A stretch of 64,000 bases of DNA from Favolaschia claudopus (Eukaryota; Basidiomycota; Agaricomycetes; Agaricales; Mycenaceae). The position numbers and the translations under genes are program-made. The notes beneath the pieces are model-generated. The model saw only the letters and a list, made by a program, of their open reading frames with translations. It did no database searches and was not told the origin of the DNA. Numbering within the stretch: the stretch's first letter is position 1; each line of letters opens with the position of its first letter. Shown here piece by piece: positions 52,142-62,836 of the stretch. The stretch is taken from contig JAWWNJ010000183.1 in NCBI GenBank assembly GCA_037176885.1, forward strand, positions 310,001 through 374,000, read 5' to 3'.

Positions 52142-52388
52142 CTACGGCTTTTCCCGAGTGACAGCTACTCCTTGATTACTTCCGATGTTCTTATTTCGTT
52201 TGATATACGATCAAAGTCCAGCTACAGTATGTACGCTCTCGGTCTAACGAGCCCTGCTTCTGCTAAGCGTGGGAGGCAGAGGCCAAGCGCACGTCAGATC
52301 ACACAACTAATAGGGCGGAAAAATTTTATCCGCAGAGTGATTCCTGTGATGTCGAAGAAGGATGGCTTCGGATGCTCGCCCGCACTCA

Positions 52389-52396
52389 TATAAAAG
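52389..52396 (+). promoter_or_regulatory. TATA box of FAD monooxygenase gene
   Basis: TATAAAAG, 47 bp before the ATG at 52436. Confidence 0.5.
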
Positions 52397-52435
52397 ACAA
52401 GCTGCCTAATTCCCGAACACATTGCTCCAGACCAG

Positions 52436-54114
52436 ATGGTACAGGCGCAACCTCTAAATGTTTCCATCGTCGGCGCGGGAATTGCAGGGCTCGCAGCGGC
52501 GACCGCGCTCAGACGCAATGGGCATCTTGTTCAGGTAAGTACTGAAATTACTAGTCGCGCACTGGCTTCTGGAAGGGAAACTCACTCTTCTTTCGCAGAT
52601 CTTCGAATCTGCGGAAACGAAAACTGAAATTGGTGCTGCTATCGTCGTGCCGCTCAACGCTCAGCGCGTTCTCGAGTACCTTGGATACAAGAAGGAGAAT
52701 CTGAAGAGTGTCGATCTCTCCTCCGTGCGTCTTTTTCTTTTGTGTGTTTAGAAATGGAGCGGGTTTCCGACACTGAGACAGATGGTGACGTTCGACGCTG
52801 GGGGAGACGGGGGGAAGAACTTCGCCTCGCCTTGGATTGAGATCGATGGCAGAGTGGTGAGTATTTCTTTGACTCTGTTTATCTGAACTGCGCTCAATAT
52901 GGTTCGTTGAATCGAATTGAATCAGGCGGTTACTTGCGTTCGGAGCGATTTGCATAACGAGCTGTTGCGGTTAGCGACAGGACCCGGAGAGGGACCGCCT
53001 GCGGTTATTAACTTTGCGAGCGAAGTGGTGAGATGTGATCCTGAGGAAGGATCTCTTACGCTCACCGACGGGCGGGTGGTGCAAAGTGATTTGATTTTGG
53101 GCGCGGATGGAATTTCGGTGAGACTTGGATAACAGATTCGGTTACGATGGGCATTCGAGCTAACAAATTCCACAGTCGGTGATTCGCACGCATGTTCTTG
53201 GTCACGTACAAAAAGCCTTACACAGCGGTCTAACGAACTGCCGCACATTGTTGGATGTGGCGAAACTAGACGCCGTCCCTGAGCTCTCGTGGCTCCGCGA
53301 AGGCACCCTAGGGCCACGCATGATCATTCCGTTCGGAGTTGAGTCCGACGAATATCGCTGGTTGTTCTTATATCCTTGCCGCAGCGGGGAACTGTTGAAC
53401 TTTATAGCACTTCTCGACGATCAGGACCAAGCTAATCCAGGTCCGTTTTATCTGGATTTCTTTTCTTGTAAGTTACTAATCATTCATCTTTGACAAAAAG
53501 ATTGGCACCCGAGCGTTACCCGCGAGACTTTGCTCTCGAAATTTGCCGCCTTTCCATCGCAGGTTAGAAAATTGCTCGAGATGCTACCCGAGGAACTGCC
53601 GCGTTGGCAGATTCGATACGTGCCAATGCTGCCGACGTGGGTTAAGGGTTACGTTGCGCTTCTGGGAGATGCGGCGCATGCGACCCTACCTAGTACGTCG
53701 TGCTGAGTTCATCGGAATTTGATTGTAACTTGCTGATTTATCTTCATTTTATCCTTAGCGCTTGGCCAAGGTGCGGCTCAAGCAATTGAAGACGCTGGGG
53801 CCCTTGGCTTGCTCTTACCTTCCAGCACCAAACGAGCGGAGATCCCCGAGCGGCTGGAGGCGTATCAGCAACTCCGGAAAGAGCGCGTCGAGCGAATTAC
53901 GCGGGAGTCCTATGACCAGATGACTGTGCCCAAGGAGCGGGGGAAGTTCTCTAGAGGTATGGCTTTCTGAAAGCTATCGAAAGAAAATGTGAATTGACGG
54001 GGATGTAAATTTTTAGATCTGGAGTTTCAGAAGTATGTGATGGGATACGATGTGCTTGCAGCGGCTCGAGAGGTGTCGGATCGTGAATTTGTCAACAAGA
54101 AGGGTCTGAATTGA
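52436..54114 (+). CDS. FAD-dependent monooxygenase, salicylate-hydroxylase type (424 aa)
   Basis: Eight exons, all in phase: 52436-52534, 52599-52724, 52752-52856, 52926-53117, 53176-53440, 53501-53692, 53759-53956 and 54017-54114. The protein has the FAD motif GxGxxG in VSIVGAGIAGLAAATALRR, the middle motif LILGADGISSVIR (DG), and the second FAD motif YVALLGDAAHATLP followed by GQGAAQAIEDAGALG. These are the three signatures of class A flavin hydroxylases, which use NAD(P)H and O2 to hydroxylate aromatic or related rings. AVTCVRSDLHNEL is also typical of the salicylate-hydroxylase subgroup. The third intron set includes a 27-nt gap between exons 2 and 3 (GTGCGT...TTTAG), unusually short, so that junction is less sure. 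The substrate is unknown. Confidence 0.88.
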
Positions 54115-54375
54115 TTTGATATCCAACACAACGAGACCCAGCCGTACAGCGTCCAACAGTACGACCGCTAAATTCATAATAAATGCTCGCAACCGCGCAG
54201 CTCGCGTATAAATGCCAGCTCCGCACTACTATACTTTCAGGTTGCTTTAATGCCTCTTATCCTTGCTCTTACGCAGTGATTCAGAATATTTTATGCGAGG
54301 TAAATCTCAGAAATTTTGTATTGGCTAGCGAGGTATTGGTGAACTCGTGTACAAATAAGCATTGACTTTTCTTCA

Positions 54376-56472
54376 CTATGCAAATAGATCCCACCACCGA
54401 CTATTTAGATTTCCGTCCCAACTAGGCATTATGCTGAGAACATGAGGAACATAGGCTTCCAACTCTCCGCTGCTCGGATGTACAGGAAGAGCAGATGCAA
54501 TTTCTCGCAGCTTTAGCACGAAATTCGGAGCTTGGGATCCAAAGCGCAGGGGAAAGAGCCAGATATTGGGTAGTTTGCCATCGGGTATTTTCACGAGGTG
54601 AAACGATATGTTTTTGGCCCTCGAAACAGACGATACTTCGTTCTGATTGAACGAGGGATGAAGGTCTTTGAGGTGGCCGATCGAGACAGTACCAATGCCG
54701 GTGGGAGCGTAGTCGAACAAAGCATATGGGACTTCGTCTGGATTTTTCATGGCAAATATGAGGTATTTTAGTGCCATCTTTTTCGCTAGAGTGCCATAGG
54801 TTTCGTGGAGCACTTGCTCTAGAAAAGATATGTCCCTGGAGGTCGTTAATGCATGCTCTGCGAGGACTTCAGATTGACAGTTTGTTTAGAGGGAAGGACT
54901 CACCATCGCGATGCGCTTGAAGGATCCGACATGTGCGACGATGGGCCCGGGAGACTTTCCAGTCTTGAAGTTGACACGCTTTCGAACAGTAGTAAGCTAA
55001 TTTACATTGCGCACAGACTTTGAACTTGTGTTTTGTTTGAATCTTGGCACACTTTGAACGGATTGAGAACATGGGAAACAAGGAAAAAGAAAAATACCTA
55101 CGGAGACATTATGGCAGCTCATGAGTACAGGGTGTCGGCCGTGATCGCACGCATCCATGAATCTGAGTCTTTCCTGCACAGTCCCCAAGAATGGCTTCCA
55201 CACGTCAACGGCGGCGACTTCCCCCGAGCCGCGAGGTGAAACAAAAACTGTGGCCACATTCAAATGGCTGACTCCTTCCAGAGCAAACCGGCATTGATCG
55301 AGGACAGAACGGAACACGGTGAAGGGAACCAGCTGTAGCACCAGCCTCAATAATATCTGTGGCTTCCGAGTAGCAAAAGCAGCCTGAAGAGCACCTGCCC
55401 CCAAGGCTTCCGCCATCCAGCGATGCCTGGGTGGGAAAAGTTCCGTGTGCCCTGCCAGGATTTCGAAAGCTCCATCTGGCGGCGGTAAACCGGGTAGGGT
55501 CGATGAGCAGATGAATATTGACCACTTCGTTATCAAGGTTACCATTCCCTGCTCCCAGACATGCTCTCGGAAGACAGTGGTATCGTATCCGTGGGTCGAG
55601 ATGGCGGATATGAACAAGACCAAAGCATGCACTGATCGCACGTTGTACCCATGAATGACACCATCGGTGAGACAAAATTGGCAAAGCCCGCCCAACAGCG
55701 AGGCGAGAGTCCCGAGGGTACCCCCGGCACCAAAGAGTAACTCCTTGAATGCGCGTCGGTCGAAGGAGTTGATGCTGAACCATTTGCTGAGCAATTCGAT
55801 GACGTAGAGTAAAGCCTGGCGCTTCTCTACTAGTAGTTTGTTTTCCCATTCTACAGGGATGATGAGACATAATGCTCTCCCAAGCATTCTGGATAAGGGT
55901 CGTAGTGAGAGACACATTGCGCGGTGGATGCTTGTGTCCTGTGCGTATTGAAAGAGGTAGCACACAGAGACATATATTGAATATTGTTCTGCGGGGGTTG
56001 ATCCATCGCGGATCGCTATGGGCACAAGATCACCATATTCGTCCAAGAATTGCATCCACGGACAAACATGAGCCCATAAGTCTACGAGAGCAGGATGTCT
56101 CTCGTGCTCTGCAACAATCGTCATGAGAGAGCGTAGGACGGCAGTGGCGGAGAAGAATTTTCGTTTCATGTCGTCCTGACTGATCGCGCCGACACCGTCG
56201 CGTAGCTCGTTCGTCAAAAGAGGGATCTGAGCTGGATCTAGAACAGCATAAAATAGGGGGAGCAAAGAGAGTTGATCTTTGGCAGAAAGGTATTGGGCTT
56301 CGTCCACAAAACAGGCTTGCTCTTCGGGATTTGCAGTAGGCGAAGCGGTTGCGATCGCGCGGGCCTTGACACATACTTAGTCGTGGATACTTAATGAGAT
56401 TGAAATGTGGTATTATACCCTGATATTGAGGGGAAGTCTCGCCAGATTGGACAGCTTGAGGCTGTAATGCAT
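54376..56472 (-). CDS. MYND-finger protein, intact (648 aa)
   Basis: Four phase-consistent exons: 56472-56419 (MHYSLKLSNLARLPLNIR), 56364-55102, 55051-54904 and 54857-54376. Exon 2 carries LLPLFYAVLDPAQIP, CPWMQFLDEYGDL and PRHRWMAEALGAGALQAAF and ends LMSCHNVS. Exon 3 is the zinc finger (CAKIQTKHKFKVCAQC, YYCSKACQLQDW, HRRTC). Exon 4 is the C-terminal domain (LTTSRDISFLEQVLHETYG...NIWLFPLRFGSQAPNF...WDGNLNSRWWDLF). Exon sizes match the split gene at 24.6-35.0 kb almost exactly (last exon 482 nt in both). The function is unknown; a protein-interaction role is inferred from the finger. Confidence 0.9.
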
Positions 56473-57477
56473 CTGGCGAGGTGGTGGTAATCGATAAGAT
56501 CAAGATAAGACCTCGCAATCAGCCATCAGTATTTCCCACGATTGTGATACAGTCCTGCGTCATAGTAAAAAACAGTTTTCTCTCGTCTTCAAGATGCCCA
56601 GATCAGGAATTATTAGATTTACACAGCTCGCGCAAAGAGGAGGTATTTCTGAGCGGTTTCCTTGGAATGTGAGAAGTAATATTCATGAAGTATGACTCGG
56701 AAGAATTTTTTTTCGCGCGGGCTGATTTGTGAACGTTCTAGTGGGTGATTAACGTCGAGATCCAAGTTGTGTTGGTACAGCTGGGTTAGTTCAAAATCAA
56801 GTAGTTCTCACCAAAAGAAATAGCCAGCTCAACACGGCCAGAAAGAATCATTCGATGACTTGGCGGAAGAAAAACAAAACTCAGGAACGACCGTGACGAC
56901 CCGACAACGAAGGAGTGAGGCATGCCAGGAGATATTTAGTCGTGGAGGAAGAATTACGTGCGCGAGAGCTCTCAGCTGTTAGAAGGACAAACGTAGCAGC
57001 GGAATGTAGTAGAGACTCGGGTGGTCAGGAAGCGCCAAGTTCCACATCCGTGAGGGACATGTGGTTCATTTGATACCAGGAGCCTGAGTCGGCACTTGAA
57101 AATTTATCAACGCAAAATCCCAGAATTCAGTGTCATGGTTGAAGACAAGAAATGACCGGATCAGTCCGAGAATTGCGCATGCTTGCCAAAGCAGCGATCA
57201 ATAGTTCTCACGCTCTCTGACCGCTTCTTCCTTGTCGTCGTCCAAGGCTTCGTCTCGTATATCTGGCTAGTGGCGCGCAAACCTTCCTCACTTTCGGTGG
57301 TGTGAAGTCTAAAGTATAATTGGCTCCTGTGCTGGGTGTGACGGGAAGCGCGCTCTTTGAAAGTTTGACTCTTGCATGGCATGGCGACCGACAATACCGA
57401 GACCGTGATTACCACCGCTTCATAAAGCCTAGTGGTTACCCACATTCATGATTCATCCGAGTTTCCTTCCCCCACCG
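56473..57477. other. Divergent intergenic region
   Basis: This lies between the MYND gene (-) and the SnoaL-like gene (+). Only short ORFs; nothing recognised. Confidence 0.4.
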
Positions 57478-58069
57478 ATGTCGACGTTCACGCTCACCGA
57501 GGACTACGTCAAGGACTGGCTCAAGAAACTCTATACTCAAGACTTCTCTCTCATCGACCCCAAGCTGCAGTGGACCATCGGGTCAGAAAAGAAGGATCCT
57601 GTGAGGTTGACCGGGGTTTATGTGCGGCTTTCTTCTTGTTTTTGTCTGTGAGTTACTGATAGAGAATCGACAGACGCTGAATAGCTGGTTTGAAGAAGTA
57701 TTGAAACCGATGTTGAGCCGCCTCCAGCCCGTGGAGAATCCCGGGGTCGACCCTAAATGTATCGACGTAATGCACCCCTTTCAAGAATGCTCGCCAGGTG
57801 CTTCCCCGTATCTCACGAATGATTTCACAGATCATCGGAAACAACAAAGCTATCCTAGAAGTTGAGAGTCAAGCCACGCAACGTAACGGGAATCCGTACA
57901 ATAATCGGCGAGTGTCTGTGTATATTCTCTTTTTTCGCTCCAATTTGAGCGGACATCCCACCTCAGCTACGTATGGATCCTCGTATTCACAGACGAGGGA
58001 AAAGTGGTTAAAATTCGGGAGTATTTGGATACGGCGCTGGTGCAGGAGGTGATGCAGACAAATCCGTAG
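57478..58069 (+). CDS. SnoaL/NTF2-like protein (138 aa)
   Basis: Four exons: 57478-57621, 57674-57766, 57831-57907 and 57967-58069. The product starts MSTFTLTEDYVKDWLKKLYT. It has NSWFEEVLKPMLSRLQPV and IIGNNKAILEVESQATQRNG, and ends YVWILVFTDEGKVVKIREYL then DTALVQEVMQTNP, the pattern of small alpha+beta-barrel proteins related to ketosteroid isomerase and polyketide cyclases. Such proteins isomerise or cyclise small molecules, or are non-catalytic. The third intron uses a GC donor (CG|GCGAGT ... CTCAG), which is the only choice that keeps frame and joins NNR to YVWIL. It is probably cytosolic. Confidence 0.8.
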
Positions 58070-58399
58070 GTTGAGTTTATGGGCCGAGCGCAGATCATTC
58101 TCGATTTCCTAAACACCATTGAAATCAAATTTTAGCTACTTCCGGCCACAAAGCAGTTAGAATTTGCTCGGGCATAAGTTTTGAAAATTCTTGTTCTACG
58201 TCACAGACAACATTGTCGAATTCAGACATGTTCTCCCTCCAAGAAGAACCAAGGTAGATCACAGAGTATTGCGCTTATTACAAAAGTCCTTTGACAATTC
58301 GATAAGTCTTTCCTCCAAGATAATGACCGCAAGATAAGAATCGATGTAGACGACCGCACCGCCCCGCAGGATGGTCTTCGGAGACCTCAGTCATATTGA

Positions 58400-60723
58400 T
58401 TATAAGAGCTGGTTATTTCCCAAGCTCTTCCTCAGAAGGGTGTCCTGCACTGAATCAAGATTTCAGCTTAATTCATCCCATTGTTCAACAAAATTTGAAG
58501 GACTCACGGCTTCCCAAAATATCCGAAGTCGAGTGTGAGTCCTGATCGAAAGCTATCAGCAAAGAGTCTTTATGCATGAAAACAAACGCACGATAACAGA
58601 TGTGAAGTATGAGTATAGTGCGCGTGGCTCGGGAGAATACTGTTTCACAATCGCGGCTAGGAATGATGTGTGAAGTTAATATGCAACACGAGATTAATCC
58701 ACTTACCGAATTTCTTCTTGAGATCTGAAAATTCGTGAAGCCAGTGAGAAAATGATAGAGACGTTTCAGCTTGACGTACATTGAGAGCAGCTTGTGAAGT
58801 CGTTGGGTTTGTCTCCATAAGAAGTGACGTGGTCGCGAAATTTTTGGCCGGACGCGAGTTTCGCCTTGGCAGAGTTCAGGTATCAAACCATAATGAAGAG
58901 GGTGAAACATTTTTACCTTTAGAATATCACATTTGTTGAGAAACAGGATCAAATTTGTGTTTTTAAGGAGCGGACTCGAGACGATGGTTTTCCACAGAAG
59001 AATTGAATCTTCCTATTAGCACCGTCACGGTTTGAACGGACGAGGAATTTGAAGCTAAGTGCTCACTAATCGATTGACTTTGTGGTCTTCAACCAGTACC
59101 TGTGTTCGCGCTGTTGACGGTGTATATTAATATTCACTTGAGAGAACGTCATACCTGATCGAAGCAGCTGAGAGGAGCCAGAAAAATGATTGCATCCATA
59201 TTGTCGAAGTACGGGATCCTACCCAGCGTTCGAGTGATTCAGTGAATCAAATAAACGGAAGTGTCGTTGACTGACCACGCAGCTAATTACCCAAAGAAAA
59301 ATGGAGGCATCAGAAATCTACGAATCTGTCAAAGGGTTTTTCATTTACCTCGCTATTGAAGGTGAGCCGTGAGAAGAGCAAGGGAGAGCAGGGAAACATA
59401 CTGCCGAGCGAGCCCCACCAACATCATATATCGTCCAGTTGTGAGGAACCAGGCTTCCTAAGCCAGGAGCATGGATTATAGATTTATACAACAGGCGAGC
59501 GCAGGAGCACCTACCCGCCTTCAAGCAGAACTGGTGCTCGGAGACGCCTAGGTAGTTCATGAGGGCAGAGACCTGATGAAACGCATTTGTATACCAAGCG
59601 TTTTGAGTCGCGCTCGAAGAATATCATCTGGGAAGACTTCAATAAGCAGGTGGGCTGAAACAATGAGATTCACCATCGGTTGGCTCATATTGATGCGCCG
59701 TGATTCGTGGAATTGAATCGAGGAAGCTACGAGAACACAGAATGAATCGCTGCAGTCAGGAATAGGTCATAAACTCACAAGCCAGCCATATCTTCCAGAC
59801 GCAGACGATGTACTTTCAACACCTCTTTAACGATGGGGTCCATCCAAAGCTGAGTCATATACTCGGAGCAAGCGTACAGCAATTCCCTAGTCTCTCTCAA
59901 ATCTTGAGACTCGCTCAATCCGTGCCCCTCGGCCCCGTCTATACTGCTCCGCACGTTATTGATCAATCGACTGAACGTGCGCTTCCACTGAGTCGCTGAA
60001 TGCACGAATACTTCACCCGGAGGCAGAGGATTCTCGTCTGGGATTTCATTTTTGGTTGTGTTGGACACAAGAAGCTTGCTGACGAGGGCCAGCTCGACAT
60101 GGCGTAGTGGGCCGAGACGCATTTTGAGTGCTAGAATGTCTGGTGTTAATTCAGGATACGGCTGATCTCCAGGATCGAGAGGGACATCAGAGGAAACGCT
60201 TTCCTCTGCAGCAGTAAGAGCGTCGAGGATGAGGCGAATGGAGCGAACGAGATTTAGGTGAACGACGGCGCGCCAGGAAGTGCGTTCGCCTTTGAATGCC
60301 TATACCGATGATGAGCGTCAATGACTTTGCAATTCACGATGCGGACATGCCATCTTTGGTGAGCTGACGAGTTGAAAGTCTGACAAAGGGATTAGACTTT
60401 GAACTTTGACTTGAATAAAGCCTACTCTTCAGTGTCGTGACTCGTGGATTTGCCTCGAGCAAATTCAGATCGAGAAAGTGGGCAAGTTAGCGGTATCACC
60501 GACCGGATTCACTCTGGCCCAAGAGGAGAATCTTGACGGACTTGACAGACTTTCTGAGTGCTTCACGCTCGCGATCGATCTCTTCGTCGATCAAGTCGGA
60601 GCGCTTCCTTGCCTCCAGCTCCCGCTGCAGCCGAGCTTCTCGTTCTTGAGGAGTTTCGTTAGGAGGAGGTTGGAGTGCAAGAGTGAGGGGGTCAACATCT
60701 ACAGGCATGTCGATTGCGGACAA
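58400..60723 (-). CDS. Divergent heterotrimeric G-protein alpha subunit
   Basis: About a dozen short exons. The first (60723-60504) encodes MSAIDMPVDVDPLTLALQPP..., a charged coiled segment, and KILLLGQSESG, joined to GKST, the P-loop. Later exons give SWRAVVHLNLVRSIRLILDA, EDMAG-FFLDSIPRITAHQ, DDILRARLKTL-GVSEHQF, WTIYDVGGARSA (switch II), IPYFDNMDAIIFLAPLSCFD, TNLILFLNKCDILK (NKxD), AKLASGQKFRDHVTSYGD and AIVKQYSPEPRALYSYFTS, ending LQDTLLRKSLGNNQLL. The protein binds and hydrolyses GTP at the membrane downstream of receptors. The catalytic Gln of DVGGQ is Ala, and the switch I Thr of KTTG is Leu, so slow or altered hydrolysis is expected. There is no N-terminal MGxxxS myristoylation motif. 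One junction (after GGARSA) was not resolved. Confidence 0.87.
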
Positions 60724-61885
60724 AGAGCAATTGGCAGATATCCCGGTGGAGAATTTCAGGATTCAAGTTGGGATACTCTGTGATACAAGTCAGCGCTTCC
60801 GTGGAACTTTTTTTCCCTTTGGTGCTGGCGCCGCCGCCGCCTCTCCTTGATTCCCTTGAAACAGAGCTCAGAATAGATGCGGAGTTCCCGGCAGTCAGTG
60901 ATACAGGCGGTGAGAAGGCGTACAAATTGTGTATCCTTCATAATCTGGTTCTTGGTGATGGTTAAGGGCAATTGGCGAATCGGCTCGGCATGTCCCGACG
61001 CCCGAATGATCCGATGGTTGCAATTCAATTTGTATGCTCTCACACAGAAATAATACTTTTGTGGCCCAATCAGCATTTTGCGGGCAAGCCTGAGAGTCAA
61101 GAATTGGTCAAGAATTCCTTCGTGCAATGATAATGACTCGAAGGCGGAACTTGAAATCAGAATCATGATACTTGGTTTGCGCCACAAACGCCCAAGCGTT
61201 TGCCATTGAAGATTGAGCATCACAAGCTCATTCACGGCAGGGCAAGAAGCTATTCAATGAACAATCGGGTCGTTCAATTGCACATTGCCTTATCGATTTC
61301 TTTTAGAAAAAATTGCGTCAATTTGCCGGCACTTCCTCTCCGGCGCTCAGTTATTTTTTAGACAAAGGAGCGGATTGGAAATGAATCGTTCTGCATAATA
61401 TTCTATAGCCAAGTAACAAGCCGGCCACATGTGACCTCATTCTGTAAATAAGGTGCTTAGACTCCAGGAAGCGGAGAGTTCATTGCAAATTCCTGGAGAC
61501 ATCCGGACTCTGTGATCTATCAAGAGTTAGCTGGATAGCTTCTCTGCTTCCGAGCACAAAACATCCATGTCAGATACATCCCACGGAGAGGAATCTCATA
61601 GTCTGACATTCGGCCACTCAAAACGCGAGAAATGTAGGAAGCAGAACCTATTTTGAATCCCTCGCACGGGGCTCAGCTTCCGCTCAAAGTATTCCTCCTT
61701 CAACCTTCAATTGTTCAATCATTGTAAAACCACTCTCGTACAATTCACTCCCGGGCCCTCTCAGACCCTCTCCATTATTTCACTCCGCGGGGAAGATTTG
61801 CGTTCAATAAACGTCACACTAAGCGACGGGCTTTCCCGATATAGGCGAAACGGTTCTCTATGAAGTTTGAAGTCATATGCATGTC
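60724..61885. other. Intergenic, 5' of G-alpha gene
   Basis: A 159-codon minus ORF (60756-61235) has no domain and is probably chance. No TATA box or other site could be supported. Confidence 0.4.
61878..61885 (+). repeat. 8-bp target-site duplication, left
   Basis: TGCATGTC, repeated at 62318-62325. Confidence 0.85.
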
Positions 61886-62317
61886 AGGCCCCCGGTCACT
61901 ACCTATGAGGTCCGTCGTCGATAGAGTAAATCAAGGTCCCAAAATCGCCCAATGTCCGCCCGAAAAATAGAGTAAAACAGCCAGAAATGGACCAATGTCG
62001 GGCTGAAATAGAGTAAATCGCGCGCAGCGCGAGAAATTTTTTGAGAGAGAACTTGACCTGGGGGCAAATCACCGGCCAGAACTAGGAAGTTGGGCAGCCA
62101 AAACCAACATAGATTCGTCGGTTTTGAGCGCAATTTCGCCCAGAAACGGTCAAAAATCGTCTATGAGCGGCTCCCGGGCGAAAAAATCAGAATTTTGCCC
62201 CAAATGTCCGTCGGAAATAGTGTAAATCAGACCCTTGGAGGGCCAAATTCATAGAGTAAAACAGCCCAAATTCTGGGCACCATCCCGACGGACCTCATAG
62301 GTAGTGACCGGGGGCCT
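61886..62317. mobile_element. hAT-like MITE (432 bp)
   Basis: A perfect 32-bp terminal inverted repeat beginning AGGCCCCCGGTCACTACCTA, with exact 8-bp duplications TGCATGTC outside. The 8-bp length is diagnostic of hAT elements. The interior repeats ATAGAGTAAA(T/A)C words and codes for nothing recognisable. Confidence 0.85.
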
Positions 62318-62325
62318 TGCATGTC
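62318..62325 (+). repeat. 8-bp target-site duplication, right
   Basis: TGCATGTC. Confidence 0.85.
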
Positions 62326-62836
62326 CATCACGCTACACCGTAAGTTGCCGGTTGTGTCGCCATGCTTCTGGTTCTTCCAGTATATTCATCTTTCAATCGG
62401 AGTTCTTCACATAACGGCGCGATGGGCTGAGTACTAAACGAATTTAGGCTACGAGTATGCCACGCTCGAATCGGTTTTCGGCAGTGCGATTTCGTTTCAA
62501 CCATGGCCCGGCGTATACTGTGTTGATACTACCCGCCTTCTCGCTGTTATCCCGCTAATCAATCAGCGGCAGGAATTTTTGTACCCCCTCCTGGCCCACG
62601 GCGATTGGTTTTATGTAATATCAGTACACTCGCAATCTGACGGAACAAGATGGCACTGCGTCCACAATTGTATCAAACTGCCTCAGAGACAGTCCTCAAA
62701 TTTAGTGAACTATGTAAAGCTGTGTTTCAGGCATCCAGCCCTCTGGACTCCTCCGTTCCCTCCTCTGTGTTGGCACGTACTGTCAGTTAATCTGAATTTT
62801 CCCCCCACTGCCGAAGCTCAGAAGTAAACAAAAACG
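62326..62836. other. Intergenic, 5' of DUF6533 gene
   Basis: Short ORF at 62579-62827 has no support; the stretch is probably promoter and 5' UTR. Confidence 0.35.

Noticed and set aside
60756..61235. 159-codon minus ORF upstream of the G-alpha gene
   Set aside because: No similarity to the G-alpha N-terminus, no splice link and no domain.
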